Made by a program: the position numbers and the translations under genes. A stretch of 64,000 nucleotides of DNA, from the NCBI GenBank assembly GCA_040981125.1, contig JANRMQ010000005.1, forward strand, positions 62,001 to 126,000, given 5' to 3'. The notes under the pieces were generated by a model. The model had not been told where the DNA came from. It saw only the letters and a program-made list of their open reading frames with translations, and ran no database searches. Positions within the stretch are counted from its first letter, which is position 1. Each line of letters starts with the position of its first letter. The DNA is from DASSBQ01 sp040981125 (GTDB taxonomy: Bacteria; Nitrospirota; Nitrospiria; Nitrospirales; Nitrospiraceae). Of this stretch, positions 53,544 to 63,112 are shown one piece after another.

Positions 53544-55036
53544 CATTCGATCTCACCATGTCCGGATCGGACTTGCTGCTGCTCCTGCCGGAGCTGTTCC
53601 TCGTGGGATGGCTCTGTGTGGTCTTGATCGTCGACTTTTCATTTCGCCGCATTCTTCAAGAGCACATCGCCTATCTCAGCATCGCGGGGCTTGCCGCCAC
53701 GCTGGGCATCCTCGCCTGGTTCGACATGGCGGACATCAGCGGGACGCTGTTCGGCACCATGTTCGTGCTCGATCGACTGGCCCTGTTTTTTAAGATGTTC
53801 GTCGTAGGGGCCACGGTACTCATCATTCTGCTGTCCATCGATTATGTACACCGGTTCTCATTTTTCCGTGGAGAATACTACTTCCTGGTGGTGATGTCCG
53901 CGCTCGGCATGATGTTCATGGCCTCGGCCAATGATCTGTTGTCCCTCTTCGTCACGCTCGAATTTTCCACCTTCGGTTTCTATATCCTGGTGGCCTATCT
54001 CCGCGAAGACATGGCCTCCAATGAGGCAGGAATCAAATTTTTCATCCTGGGCATCTTCGCCGCTGGTCTGCTGGCCTATGGGATCAGTTTGGTCTACGGG
54101 GAGACCGGCAAGCTGGTATTTTCGGACATGGCCGGCGCAAACGCGACGCCGGGGCTGACCATCGGATTCCTCCTGATCTTTGCCGCCTTGGGATTCAAGA
54201 TCGGAGCCGTTCCCTTTCACTCTTGGATTCCGGACACCTACCATGGCGCGCCGACCCCGGTGACTGCATTCCTGTCGATTGCGCCTAAGGCGGCCGCCTT
54301 CGCCATTCTCTTGCGCATGTTCCTGGTCGCGTTGGCGACGTTTAAACCGGCCTGGACCCTCTTGCTCGTCGCCGCCTCCATCCTGTCGATGACTTATGGC
54401 AACATCGTGGCGATCGCGCAGCGCAACATCAAGCGGCTGCTGGCCTATTCCGGCATCGCGCAAGTCGGAAATATTCTGATCGGGTTAGCGGCGGGAACAA
54501 AGATGGGAACCGATTCCATCCTGTTCTATCTGTTGACCTACCTTTTTGCGAATCTCGGCGCCTTTGCCGTCATTGTCGCCGTCAGCAACGTGCTCGGATC
54601 CGATGAAATCGATGACTATAGCGGGCTGAACCGGCGATCGCCCTTCCTCGCATTCGCCATGCTGATCTTCCTGCTGTCGCTGGCCGGAGTCCCTCCCTTG
54701 GCCGGATTCATCGGAAAGCTTTATATCTTCGTGGCGGCCATGAAGGAAGGTTTGTATATGTTGATCACGGTCGGGCTGATCAACATTGTGATTTCCTTCT
54801 ATTATTACTTGGTGATCGTCAAGAAGATGTATATCAACGAGCCGCTCGATCCCACCCCCATCAAAACCTCCACGCCGATGAGAGTGGCGTTGTACGTCGG
54901 GCTTGCCGGAACGTTGATCATCGGAATCTATCCGCAGCCGTTTATGAATTGGGTGGTTGCCGCAACATTGATGTTCTCCAACCTGGCCGGTACCGCGGCG
55001 GCCGTCCCCCTTTCGGGTCCGCCGTTCGGCGGGTGA
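53540..55036 (+). CDS. nuoN: NADH-quinone oxidoreductase subunit N
   Basis: A 498-residue antiporter-like subunit. The TM5 Glu region (LFVTLEFSTFGFYILVAYL) and TM7 Lys (ALGFKIGAVPFHSWIPDTYH) are normal; TM8 has IAPKAAAFAILLR. It closes the cluster. No terminator hairpin with U-tract is obvious after it. Confidence 0.95.
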   Translation: MTFDLTMSGSDLLLLLPELFLVGWLCVVLIVDFSFRRILQEHIAYLSIAGLAATLGILAWFDMADISGTLFGTMFVLDRLALFFKMFVVGATVLIILLSIDYVHRFSFFRGEYYFLVVMSALGMMFMASANDLLSLFVTLEFSTFGFYILVAYLREDMASNEAGIKFFILGIFAAGLLAYGISLVYGETGKLVFSDMAGANATPGLTIGFLLIFAALGFKIGAVPFHSWIPDTYHGAPTPVTAFLSIAPKAAAFAILLRMFLVALATFKPAWTLLLVAASILSMTYGNIVAIAQRNIKRLLAYSGIAQVGNILIGLAAGTKMGTDSILFYLLTYLFANLGAFAVIVAVSNVLGSDEIDDYSGLNRRSPFLAFAMLIFLLSLAGVPPLAGFIGKLYIFVAAMKEGLYMLITVGLINIVISFYYYLVIVKKMYINEPLDPTPIKTSTPMRVALYVGLAGTLIIGIYPQPFMNWVVAATLMFSNLAGTAAAVPLSGPPFGG

Positions 55037-55199
55037 CCTGTCCCGCTCCCGTGATCGCTGCTGCTGTTCGATTGTCTTAAATTCCTTCGCCAATCAATAT
55101 GTTCTGTTAGAATACGCCTTGCAGTAGCGGTCGCGTCGGTCTACATTTTTGACGGTGGGTTTTGATCAAAGCTTCGCCATCAGAGCAGGCTGACATTCC

Positions 55200-56693
55200 A
55201 TGCAAGACTTGCAGCGCGAGCACGCTCCGCCTTCTGAAACGAGGGGCGGAGTCCCTCATACGAGGGGAGAAGACCGTTCCGGCAGCCGACGGTCGTTCGC
55301 GGAACGGCTGGTCGTCGCCTTTCAACGCTGGTCCATTGAACGCCGTGTCCTGGTGGGATTCGGTCTCGTCTTCGCCGGGATTTTAGTTATCTCCGCCGTA
55401 TCCTATCGCAACATGACGGTGCTCTTTCGCAACACACACCAGGACCAGCGCAGCCATGAACTCATCGAATTGCTGGTCGGCATGGGAACCAGGATGGATG
55501 AAGCCGAGATCGGGCATCGCCGCTATCTCGTCACCGGGGACGAGAGTTACCTCAAAGGCTTCCATATCCTCGACGAACGGATTCCCGACTATATCCGGTA
55601 TGCCCGGGAATTGACCCGGGATATCCCGGAGCAGCGGCAGCATGTCGACCTTTTAAATCAGCTGATGCAAAAACAGCTCGAAGCAGAGCGCGCCGCCATT
55701 ACTTTACGAGGCCGGACCGGCTTCGAAGGCGTTCGAGACATCGCCCTGACCGGCGTCGCCAAAGCCGAGCTTGAAGAGTTCCACCGGATCCAGGCCCAGA
55801 TGGAGCATGACGAGAACCGCTCGATCTACGGGAGAGGAATTCAATCGGCCGCCATCACGCGCAATACCATCGGCCTGCTCAGTGTGGGCGCCTTCCTCCT
55901 CTTTGTCCTCCTGGCTTCCGTCTACTATCTCATTCGGCACGACATCACCGAACGGCGCCGGGTCGCGGCCGAGCTCGAGCGGCGTGGTGAACTGCTCGAA
56001 GCCGCCAACAAGGAACTCGAAGCGTTCAGCTACTCCGTCTCTCATGATCTGCGCGCCCCACTGCGTCACATCGACGGCTATGCCTCTCTCCTGGAGAAAT
56101 CGGCCCAGCAACTCCTCGACGATAAATCCAAGCGCTATCTTCAAACCATTTCGGAGTCCGCCACGCGCATGGGTCAGCTCATCGATGACTTGCTGGTCTT
56201 CAGCCGCATGGGCCGTCAGGAAATGCTGCGGAGCGCGGTCAACCTGGACCAGTTGGTCAAATCGGTCCTGCACGACCTCCGCCATGACATGCAGGACCGA
56301 AATATTTCCTGGTCCATCGGGGCGCTTCCCGAGGTGAAAGGTGATCCGGCGATGCTCCGGCAGGTCTTCAGCAACCTGATCGGCAATGCGGTTAAATTCA
56401 CCAATACCAGGCCGCTGGCCACGATCGAGATCGGGAGCGACCAAAGCAGCCCGGCCGAAACCGTCATTTTTGTCCGTGATAACGGCGTCGGTTTCGACAT
56501 GCAGTATGCGGGGAAATTGTTCGGTGTCTTTCAGCGACTGCACCGCGCCAACGAGTTTGAAGGCACCGGAATCGGACTCGCCAATGTCCGGCGCATTATT
56601 CACCGCCATGGAGGGAGGACCTGGGCGGAAAGCGAACTGGGCCGGGGAGCCACTTTCTTTTTCAGTCTGCCGACGAAAATGGAGTCCACATGA
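55200..56693 (+). CDS. CHASE3-type membrane sensor histidine kinase
   Basis: A 497-residue kinase. A cytoplasmic N-terminus is followed by TM1 (VLVGFGLVFAGILVISAVSY), a periplasmic CHASE3-like helical domain (~70-215, with MDEAEIGHRRYLVTGDESYL) and TM2 (GLLSVGAFLLFVLLASVYYL). HisKA carries the phospho-His in FSYSVSHDLRAPLRHIDGYA, and the HATPase ends GTGIGLANVRRIIHRHGGRT. This is the phytochrome-like kinase pattern commonly paired with Rcp1-type receivers. It overlaps the next regulator by 4 bp. It lies 163 bp after nuoN. Confidence 0.92.
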   Translation: MQDLQREHAPPSETRGGVPHTRGEDRSGSRRSFAERLVVAFQRWSIERRVLVGFGLVFAGILVISAVSYRNMTVLFRNTHQDQRSHELIELLVGMGTRMDEAEIGHRRYLVTGDESYLKGFHILDERIPDYIRYARELTRDIPEQRQHVDLLNQLMQKQLEAERAAITLRGRTGFEGVRDIALTGVAKAELEEFHRIQAQMEHDENRSIYGRGIQSAAITRNTIGLLSVGAFLLFVLLASVYYLIRHDITERRRVAAELERRGELLEAANKELEAFSYSVSHDLRAPLRHIDGYASLLEKSAQQLLDDKSKRYLQTISESATRMGQLIDDLLVFSRMGRQEMLRSAVNLDQLVKSVLHDLRHDMQDRNISWSIGALPEVKGDPAMLRQVFSNLIGNAVKFTNTRPLATIEIGSDQSSPAETVIFVRDNGVGFDMQYAGKLFGVFQRLHRANEFEGTGIGLANVRRIIHRHGGRTWAESELGRGATFFFSLPTKMEST

Positions 56694-57148
56694 CCGCAAC
56701 CAAACCCATTCTCCTCGCCGAAGATAACCCGAGAGACGCCGAGCTGGCCTTGGCCGCCATGGAGGAATACCATCTGGCGGACAAAGTCATCCTCTGCCAT
56801 GACGGAGCGGAAGTCCTCGATTATTTGTATTGCCGGGGCCAGTTCAAAACACGCCTGCACGGCAATCCGGCCGTCGTGTTTCTGGACCTTAAGATGCCGA
56901 AGATCGATGGTCTGGAAGTACTCCGGACGATCAAGAGCGATGAGACGCTGAAACCGATTCCTGTCGTCATGTTGACCTCTTCACGGGAAGAGCGGGATCT
57001 TGCCGAAAGCTACGCCTTGGGCGCGAACGCCTACGTGGTGAAGCCGGTCGAATTCCATCAATTCCTGAAGGCCGTCAAAGAATTGGGCATCTTCTGGGGC
57101 GTCATCAACGAACCGCCCCCCGAAGTCCCCGGGCGGCATAAGTCATGA
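56690..57148 (+). CDS. Rcp1-type response regulator
   Basis: A 152-residue receiver. It starts TATKPILLAEDNPRDAELAL, has the phospho-Asp in VVFLDLKMPKIDGLE, Thr in VVMLTSSREERD and Lys in AYVVKPVEFHQFL. The YLYCRG segment is typical of Rcp1 regulators that pair with CHASE3 or phytochrome kinases. Overlapping ATGA with the kinase indicates a cognate pair. Confidence 0.93.
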   Translation: MTATKPILLAEDNPRDAELALAAMEEYHLADKVILCHDGAEVLDYLYCRGQFKTRLHGNPAVVFLDLKMPKIDGLEVLRTIKSDETLKPIPVVMLTSSREERDLAESYALGANAYVVKPVEFHQFLKAVKELGIFWGVINEPPPEVPGRHKS

Positions 57149-57182
57149 TTATCGGGCCAATTGCAAAGGCGCAGGCGTAACC

Positions 57183-58814
57183 GTGCAGCATCAGCTCCGC
57201 CTCCTCCACCTGGAGGACAAACAGGCCGATGCCGACCTCGTCGTGACGATGTTGCGGAACGGGGGAATCGCCTGCCGTAGCCTCCGCGTCGACACGCGCC
57301 GCACCTTCTTGGATGCGTTACGGCAAGGCGGATTCGATCTGATTTTCGCCGATTTCTCCGTGCCGGCCTTTGACGGGGCGGCGGCTCTGGCATTGGCCCA
57401 CAAACTCTGCCCCGATGTCCCCTTCATCTTTATCTCGGGCACATTGGTCGAGGAATTTGCCATTGAAATGATGCATCGGGGCGCCACCGACTATATTTTC
57501 AAACAGCGGCTCGGCCGACTTGTTCCCTCAGTACAACGCACACTCCGCGAACTGGATGAACGAGCGGAACGCAAACGGGCTGAGGAAGCGTTGCGCCTCA
57601 GCGAGAAGCAATTCCGGCAGGTTCAGAAAATGGAGGCGGTCGGCAGGCTCGCGGGCGGGCTGGCCCACGATTTCAATAATCTTCTGACCGTGATCATGGG
57701 ACATTCCCAAGTCCTCTTGTCCGAATTGCCGGCGGGCAGCGCGGAACGGGCCAAGATAGAAGAAATGCACAAGGCGGGAGAACGGGCGGCCGCCTTGATT
57801 CGCCAGCTGTTGGCCTTCAGCAGGAAGCAGGCGCTGGAGCCGAAGGTGCTCTGCTTGAATACGGTCGTCACCGACCTCGACAGCATGCTCAGCCGTCTGA
57901 TCGGCGAAGATGTTCAGCTCGCCATCAGAATCGATCCCGACAAGGGCCACGTCAAGGCGGACCCCGGCCAACTCGAACAGATCATCATGAACTTGGTGAT
58001 CAATGCGCGTGACGCCATGCCGAACGGCGGCCTCCTGGCCCTCGAGGTTTCTCAGACCGAGCTGGCCAGAACCCCCATGCATCACATTCGCCCGCTGCCT
58101 CCCGGCCCGTATATGAAACTCACCGTGACGGATACAGGATGCGGCATGGACCAGGATACCTTGTCGCACTTGTTCGAACCCTTCTTCACCACCAAGGAAG
58201 AAAGCAAAGGGACGGGCTTGGGCTTGTCCACCGTTTTCGGCATTGTCACGAAAAGCGGCGGGGCCATCGATGTGTGGAGTCAGGTCGGCCACGGGACGAC
58301 GTTCGATATTTATCTGCCCCGCATCAATCCGGAAGCGGACGCGCGCTTGCCCCACGAGAAGCCTGCCGCAGTCGGACGGGGCAATGAAACGATCCTCGTC
58401 GTGGAAGATGAACACAGCGTCCGGGACCTGGTGCGGGAGGAACTGACCAAAATCGGCTACCATGTTGTGGAAGCGATGAACGGGATCGAGGCCTGCCTCG
58501 TCGCAACACAGCATAGCGGACAATTCGATCTGTTGCTGACCGATATCGTCATGCCGGGAATGAACGGACGTGAATTGGCTGGCCGCCTGCACCTGATCTA
58601 TCCGGATCTCAAGGTCTTATTCATGTCGGGATATCTCGACGACGTGACCGCGAATGCCGGCCTCGAGCAAAACCAAACCGCGTTCCTCCGGAAGCCGTTT
58701 ACCCCCGATGTGTTGGCTCGGTCGATCCGAGAACTTCTCAATACCCCGGCGCGCATGGCCCGCGTGAACGGAGTCCGGTCGGTACCATATGCAGCCGAAC
58801 AGACATCGACATAG
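57183..58814 (+). CDS. receiver-kinase-receiver hybrid signalling protein
   Basis: A 543-residue soluble protein from GTG 57183. The N-terminal receiver (3-125) has HLEDKQADADLVV and Asp in LIFADFSVPAFDG. HisKA (~150-215) has the phospho-His in RLAGGLAHDFNNLLTVIMGH. HATPase follows (GKGHV-type N box, GTGLGLSTVFGIVTKSGGAI). The C-terminal receiver (~395-510) has Asp in LLLTDIVMPGMNGREL and Lys in FLRKPFTPDVL. It is the third gene of the operon and may relay phosphate from the upstream receiver. Its end overlaps the glycosidase gene by 26 bp. Confidence 0.92.
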   Translation: MQHQLRLLHLEDKQADADLVVTMLRNGGIACRSLRVDTRRTFLDALRQGGFDLIFADFSVPAFDGAAALALAHKLCPDVPFIFISGTLVEEFAIEMMHRGATDYIFKQRLGRLVPSVQRTLRELDERAERKRAEEALRLSEKQFRQVQKMEAVGRLAGGLAHDFNNLLTVIMGHSQVLLSELPAGSAERAKIEEMHKAGERAAALIRQLLAFSRKQALEPKVLCLNTVVTDLDSMLSRLIGEDVQLAIRIDPDKGHVKADPGQLEQIIMNLVINARDAMPNGGLLALEVSQTELARTPMHHIRPLPPGPYMKLTVTDTGCGMDQDTLSHLFEPFFTTKEESKGTGLGLSTVFGIVTKSGGAIDVWSQVGHGTTFDIYLPRINPEADARLPHEKPAAVGRGNETILVVEDEHSVRDLVREELTKIGYHVVEAMNGIEACLVATQHSGQFDLLLTDIVMPGMNGRELAGRLHLIYPDLKVLFMSGYLDDVTANAGLEQNQTAFLRKPFTPDVLARSIRELLNTPARMARVNGVRSVPYAAEQTST

Positions 58815-59718
58815 GCGGCGTCCCGTGGTAAGCCGGATCGCCGTGACGCTCGTGTGGCTGTTCCTCGCCGGGCTCGGCTTCACCGAGAGGACCGGCGCGG
58901 CTGATCCATTGTGGGACCGCATGACCTCCGGCATCATGGCCACCCTGTGGGACCCGGCGGCGGCCTGTCCCGGCATTCCGCCGCTGGTGATGCTGCAAAT
59001 CGATCCCGAACGGCATCGATTTTCCGTACATCAGTTCCGTGACGCGGGCATGGCTTCGCCGTTGACCATCAATGAATGGCAACGCCATACCGGCGCCTAT
59101 GTGCTGTTCAATGCCGGCCTGTTCCGTGAGGATTATTCGTACCTCGGGCTTCTTCTGAAGGACGGGCGCCCTTTGGAAGGCAAGCGGCATCATTCGTGGC
59201 AAGGACTCTTTGCGGCGGAGCCGAACGAACCGTCCCAGCGGAAGGCCAGGCTCTTTGATTTGGCTTTTGATCCCTTTCCGGACGGTCCCCGGCAGTCCTT
59301 GTATCGAGAAGCGGCGCAGTCGCTGATGCTGCTCGATCGAACGGGAAAACCCCGGGTGCGGCCGACCGGCAAGCGGGCGAATCAGACCATCGTGGCGGAG
59401 GACGGCGAAGGAAAAATTCTTGTCATGAAGAGCGCCGGACCGGCCCCATTGTATGGATTGGCCGAATGTCTGCGTGACGCCCTTCCGAATATCCGGCAGG
59501 CCATGGCAATGGACGGCGGCTCGTCATCCGACCTCATTGCGAGCCCTGAATTGTTGGCCGCCGTACCGGATCGCGGCCCGCATCAGAAATGGCGTTCCAT
59601 GCTTGACGGCTATGCGACTCATCATATCGGACTGCCCGCGGTGATCGCAGTCGAGCCCCGTCCCACGGGACGCCAGCCGGACCGAACGGCGGTCCAGCGT
59701 CCGGCGCAAGTCCGATAG
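58789..59718 (+). CDS. phosphodiester glycosidase family (NAGPA/DUF2233) exported protein
   Basis: A 309-residue protein. The N-terminus RHRHRRRPVVSRIAVTLVWL and a hydrophobic core ending near GAADP form a signal peptide. The mature part carries the NAGPA-type features YVLFNAGLFREDYSYLGLLL, NQTIVAEDGEGKILVMKSAG and the signature AMDGGSSSDLI. Related enzymes cleave sugar phosphodiesters, as in lysosomal uncovering enzyme; some act in peptidoglycan remodelling. The substrate here is unknown. Confidence 0.85.
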   Translation: MQPNRHRHRRRPVVSRIAVTLVWLFLAGLGFTERTGAADPLWDRMTSGIMATLWDPAAACPGIPPLVMLQIDPERHRFSVHQFRDAGMASPLTINEWQRHTGAYVLFNAGLFREDYSYLGLLLKDGRPLEGKRHHSWQGLFAAEPNEPSQRKARLFDLAFDPFPDGPRQSLYREAAQSLMLLDRTGKPRVRPTGKRANQTIVAEDGEGKILVMKSAGPAPLYGLAECLRDALPNIRQAMAMDGGSSSDLIASPELLAAVPDRGPHQKWRSMLDGYATHHIGLPAVIAVEPRPTGRQPDRTAVQRPAQVR

Positions 59719-59726
59719 AGGCGAGC

Positions 59727-60152
59727 TCACCGAACTTCCGCCACAGGGTACCCCGCTTCCATCCATGCGTTCATGCTGCCGTCCACATTGTAGACATGGG
59801 TATAGCCGAGATCGGCCAACGTCTCGGCGGCGATATTGCTCCGACGACCGGACTGACAGTACAGGACGATATGATCATCGAGTTGAGCTCCGAGCTCCTG
59901 ATGGCGAGCTTTGATCTCTTTGAATTCGATGTTCGCGTCCGTGCCGGGAATCTCTCCCGACAGATGTTCCTCCGGAGATCGCACATCGATCAGCACAAAG
60001 CCCTTTTGCTTCGGCGACGGCGCTTTCATCAATCCGGCTCTCAACTGTTGTACCGTCAGCAGATAGGAATGATGGGCCAGCACATCTTGACTCGCCCACA
60101 TGAAGCAGCTACAGATCACTACAAGAGACAGCCATCCGGCTCGATAGTACAT
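59727..60152 (-). CDS. exported rhodanese-like sulfurtransferase domain protein
   Basis: A 141-residue protein from ATG 60152 with AGGAGG upstream. A signal-like N-terminus (WLSLVVICSCFMWASQDVLA) precedes one rhodanese domain: GFVLIDVRSPEEHLSGEIPG and the active-site Cys99 in IVLYCQSGRRSNIAAETL. It may transfer sulfane sulfur in the periplasm. Divergent from the small lipoprotein gene. Confidence 0.9.
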   Translation of the reverse strand: MYYRAGWLSLVVICSCFMWASQDVLAHHSYLLTVQQLRAGLMKAPSPKQKGFVLIDVRSPEEHLSGEIPGTDANIEFKEIKARHQELGAQLDDHIVLYCQSGRRSNIAAETLADLGYTHVYNVDGSMNAWMEAGYPVAEVR

Positions 60153-60216
60153 AGGGTCCTCCTCGCGGCGAATCTCGTTGGTTGGAATCGAACACACCCT
60201 TCATGATAGGAGACCG

Positions 60217-60534
60217 ATGAAAATATGGTCAAGGGTCCTCTTGCTGGCGCTCCCGGCCGTCGCAGCCGCTTGCGGCGGGAGCGGCGTCAGGCTGGCTCAG
60301 GAACTGGATAACGGCGGCGTAGTCGTCTATCCCTATAAATCCGAGCAAGGTCACATGTTATCGACATTTCGAAAGGACGCGGTGCGGATCATGGAAGAGA
60401 AATGCCCGAGCGGTCATACGATTGTTCGGGAAGGGGAAACGAAGGGCCGGTCCCGCCTTGCCGGTCCCATCCAGGCCGGCGGCGGCGAAATGATTCAAGA
60501 ACGCCGGTGGGGTATTCAGTTTCAATGCAAATGA
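60217..60534 (+). CDS. small putative lipoprotein
   Basis: A 105-residue protein from ATG 60217 with AGGAGA at 60208-60213. The signal SRVLLLALPAVAAACGG has a lipobox-like AAAC ending at Cys19. The mature part YKSEQGHMLSTFRKDAVRIM, then EEKCPSGHTIVREGETKGRS, ends RRWGIQFQCK. It resembles small outer-membrane lipoproteins but I do not know the family. Convergent with pyrE. Confidence 0.65.
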   Translation: MKIWSRVLLLALPAVAAACGGSGVRLAQELDNGGVVVYPYKSEQGHMLSTFRKDAVRIMEEKCPSGHTIVREGETKGRSRLAGPIQAGGGEMIQERRWGIQFQCK

Positions 60535-60550
60535 GCCGGCAGCCGGGCGG

Positions 60551-61156
60551 TCAAGCCTTCGGCAGCGACCCCGCCGGGCGGGCCGGAGCCAAGTCGTCGA
60601 TGGTCAGCAGGCTCACGACCTGAACCTGTTGCTCCTCCACACGCGCTCTCCCTCCTTGTTCCATGCGGTCTACGATCACGAGCACCGACCGAACATCCAA
60701 TTGCGCTTCTCTCGCCGCAGCGATCGCCTTCAGCACCGAGCCGCCGCTGGTCAGGACATCGTCGACAATCAAGGCCCGATCCCCAGGCTTTACGACCCCT
60801 TCAATCAACTTGCCGAGGCCATGATCTTTTGGTTGCTTTCGCACGACAAACGTGCGCCATTCCCTTTTCGGGGCGGCCAGATAGGCGTAGTCGGAAATCG
60901 ATGTCGCGATGGCGATCGCTCCAATTTCCAACCCTCCGATGCAGTCGATATCCAGCTGGTGGATATGGCGCCAAGCCAGGCCGGCGACTTCATGCCTGGC
61001 CCGAGGCTCCGCCATGAGCGTCCGGCAATCAATGTAGAAGGGGCTCACTTGTCCGGAGGCCAACCTGAATCCGATTGTCGGATCCCATTTAAACGAGTGA
61101 GTTCGGTGAAAGGCTTGAATCAGGTCGTCTTTGGAGCGGTTCTGGGTCGGATTCAT
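60551..61156 (-). CDS. pyrE: orotate phosphoribosyltransferase
   Basis: A 201-residue enzyme from ATG 61156 (MNPTQNRSKDD); no strong ribosome site supports it. It converts orotate and PRPP to OMP in UMP synthesis. The PRPP loop is RALIVDDVLTSGGSVLKAI. SGQVSPFYIDCRTLM and CIGGLEIGAIAIATS match the family. The gene is isolated from other pyr genes. Confidence 0.9.
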   Translation of the reverse strand: MNPTQNRSKDDLIQAFHRTHSFKWDPTIGFRLASGQVSPFYIDCRTLMAEPRARHEVAGLAWRHIHQLDIDCIGGLEIGAIAIATSISDYAYLAAPKREWRTFVVRKQPKDHGLGKLIEGVVKPGDRALIVDDVLTSGGSVLKAIAAAREAQLDVRSVLVIVDRMEQGGRARVEEQQVQVVSLLTIDDLAPARPAGSLPKA

Positions 61157-61301
61157 CGTCAATGAGCTTAGCGAGATGGATGAGCGCGAGCTTCTACAGA
61201 GCCGAATTGGAGAAGTATCCGTTTCTTGTCCTATTGTCAATACGCCTTCCTCAGTCCCGCCGATGCGGCGGCCATTGCAGACTATGCCGGCGAAAATCGA
61301 C

Positions 61302-61817
61302 CTATCGAAATCGATTTATATCTATCTGGTTCGCCAGCATCCGTGCCACTGAGTCCAGATCAAACGGCCACGCGTAGTGAAGCGTCACCCCCGCATGGAG
61401 CCGGCGCAACTGCGCCAGAAGTTCGGGGATCTCGATTTCGGCATGAGCGCCTCCCGGCGTGACCATGGTCGTAATCACGGTAATGTCGCTCGCACCTTGC
61501 TGAATCAAATCTTGCACCGCTTCGGGCAACGTCGGAGCGCAATACTCATTGTAGGCGATCGCGAACAACGCCCCGTTCAATAGCGGTTTCAGCGCCGCCG
61601 CCAGGCCTTCCAGGCCGGGCTGATAGGGATCGGTCTGCGGGGTTCGGCGCCAATGACGAATTCGATGGTCGAGCTCCCTTTCCTCTGATGAGACGGGCCC
61701 GCCGGCCTCCCGCCGCTGCCCTTCGAGACGTTTCAGCCGCATCACGAGTTCACGCGGACAATCCATAGGAATGCCGCCATGTCCGACAAGGATCACGCCG
61801 CGCTTGGTCGCCTGCAT
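61302..61817 (-). CDS. CbiX/sirohydrochlorin-chelatase-like protein
   Basis: A 171-residue protein. VILVGHGGIPMDCPRELVMR and TVITTMVTPGGAHAEIEIPE resemble the two metal/tetrapyrrole sites of CbiX (first His in GHG, second in GGAHAEIEIP). The middle is longer than in minimal CbiX-S. It could insert Co or Fe into sirohydrochlorin or be a related domain of other function. No cobalamin or sirohaem genes are adjacent. Confidence 0.75.
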   Translation of the reverse strand: MQATKRGVILVGHGGIPMDCPRELVMRLKRLEGQRREAGGPVSSEERELDHRIRHWRRTPQTDPYQPGLEGLAAALKPLLNGALFAIAYNEYCAPTLPEAVQDLIQQGASDITVITTMVTPGGAHAEIEIPELLAQLRRLHAGVTLHYAWPFDLDSVARMLANQIDINRFR

Positions 61818-61990
61818 GGATTCCTCCTATGCGATATCGAAGCGAAGAATAACAGGAATAGCAGTACCCGCGCACCCATCGAGCCAGCGCCATGATCGCC
61901 AACGAAGGCTAGGCCGGCCTGCTGCCGTGCTTCCTTCCGAGGCATAACGTAAATGGAATGCTTATCAGGCAGGCTCGTGCAGAGGTCGAA

Positions 61991-62368
61991 TCAGCCGGCG
62001 GCCGGCCCGCCGGTGAGCGCAGCCGCGACGCTATTTAAGAGGTCCGCCATATTGATAGGCTTTTCCAATACGTCATGCGCTCCGAGTTGTCGAGCGGCGA
62101 CCAATAAATTCCTATCTCCAGAGCCACCCGAGATCGCAATGACCGGGATTGACGGAAACTCACGACGCAGCGTCATGATCACCTCCAAGCCGTCGCAGTC
62201 CGGCATGTAAATATCGGTCAACACCAGATCGACCGGCGATCGATGCAGATATTGGAATGCGGCGCGTCCTTGGCTGGCTTCAGAGACCGTATGGCCTTGT
62301 CCCTCCAAGACCGTCCGTAACAATCCACGCACCAGCTCATTGTCATCGATCACGAGGATGGATGCCAT
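61991..62368 (-). CDS. single-domain response regulator
   Basis: A 125-residue receiver from ATG 62368. ASILVIDDNELVRGLLRTVL, Asp in DLVLTDIYMPDCDGLE, Ser in VIAISGGSGD, Lys in DVLEKPINM. No output domain. Related to the receiver at 35922-36293 by its TLRREFP segment. No kinase is adjacent. Confidence 0.9.
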   Translation of the reverse strand: MASILVIDDNELVRGLLRTVLEGQGHTVSEASQGRAAFQYLHRSPVDLVLTDIYMPDCDGLEVIMTLRREFPSIPVIAISGGSGDRNLLVAARQLGAHDVLEKPINMADLLNSVAAALTGGPAAG

Positions 62369-62374
62369 GATCAC

Positions 62375-62694
62375 ATGAGTCGGCTCGTCACGATAAAAAA
62401 GGGGGCGGGAGTGATAGATCGCTGATCAGCATAGAAAGAATGGCCTATATGATAACCAGCAGCGAGATCTCGCGCCAGCAGGATCTTGGCCCGAGTCGAT
62501 GGATACTAGTATTGCTACGGTCTAGATCCCAGTTTCGCCACCAATACGGCACAGGTCGATGGGACGGATGATCGAGTGGGCAATGGGGTAAATCCTGCGG
62601 AGGACTAGGGTTTCTCCTATTGTATAACGCCTCATTTTTAGCGAGTCTAAGTGTAGAGGTCTGGTTTGATGGTTGAAACCCAAAAGGAGGCGTT
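62375..62694. other. intergenic region without recognised gene
   Basis: About 320 bp between the response regulator and the small exported protein. I see only a possible -10-like TATAAC near 62621 and a strong AAAGGAGGCG ribosome site just before the next ATG. The minus-strand frames here are shadows. Confidence 0.45.
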
Positions 62695-63006
62695 ATGCGA
62701 AAAGTTGTGTTATCACTCGCCGCGATAGCCTTGTTGAGCCCCGGAGTAGGGGCTGCCCTAGCGGCCGACCCAATGGCAGAGAAAGAAGCGTCGCCCTCGA
62801 TCTCGGAACGCCTGACCAAAGATACGGTCAAAGGCACCTTGATGAAGATTGACGGCGAATACTACTGGATCAAGGACAACGACGGGAAAGAAGTCAAAAT
62901 TCACGTCGATAAGAGCACGAAGCTCGACAAGGTCGTCGAAGGCGATCATGTGAAGGCGTATATCACGGACAAGGGCCACACGACGACGCTTCAGCGGCAA
63001 GAATAG
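62695..63006 (+). CDS. small periplasmic protein, beta-barrel-like (copy A)
   Basis: A 103-residue protein with a strong AAAGGAGG site. Signal peptide RKVVLSLAAIALLSPGVGAA ends at ALAAD. The mature part VKGTLMKIDGEYYWIKDNDG, then KEVKIHVDKSTKLDKVVEGD, then HVKAYI suggests a small OB-like beta domain. The same pattern recurs in the convergent protein at 63113-63520. Function unknown. Confidence 0.7.
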   Translation: MRKVVLSLAAIALLSPGVGAALAADPMAEKEASPSISERLTKDTVKGTLMKIDGEYYWIKDNDGKEVKIHVDKSTKLDKVVEGDHVKAYITDKGHTTTLQRQE

Positions 63007-63078
63007 ATAAACCGGCGACGGTCTCGAATCCGAGGCCCGACGTACCAAGCCGGGCCGATGCCCAGAAGCGAGCAGACA

Positions 63079-63106
63079 GCGGCCGCCGTTATCGAACGGC
63101 GGCCGC
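63079..63106. terminator. hairpin between convergent genes
   Basis: A perfect 12-bp stem GCGGCCGCCGTT/AACGGCGGCCGC with an ATCG loop, extended outward by AGCAG/CTGCT. It lies between two convergent genes and could serve both, although no U-tract follows. Confidence 0.55.
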
Positions 63107-63112
63107 GAGCTG

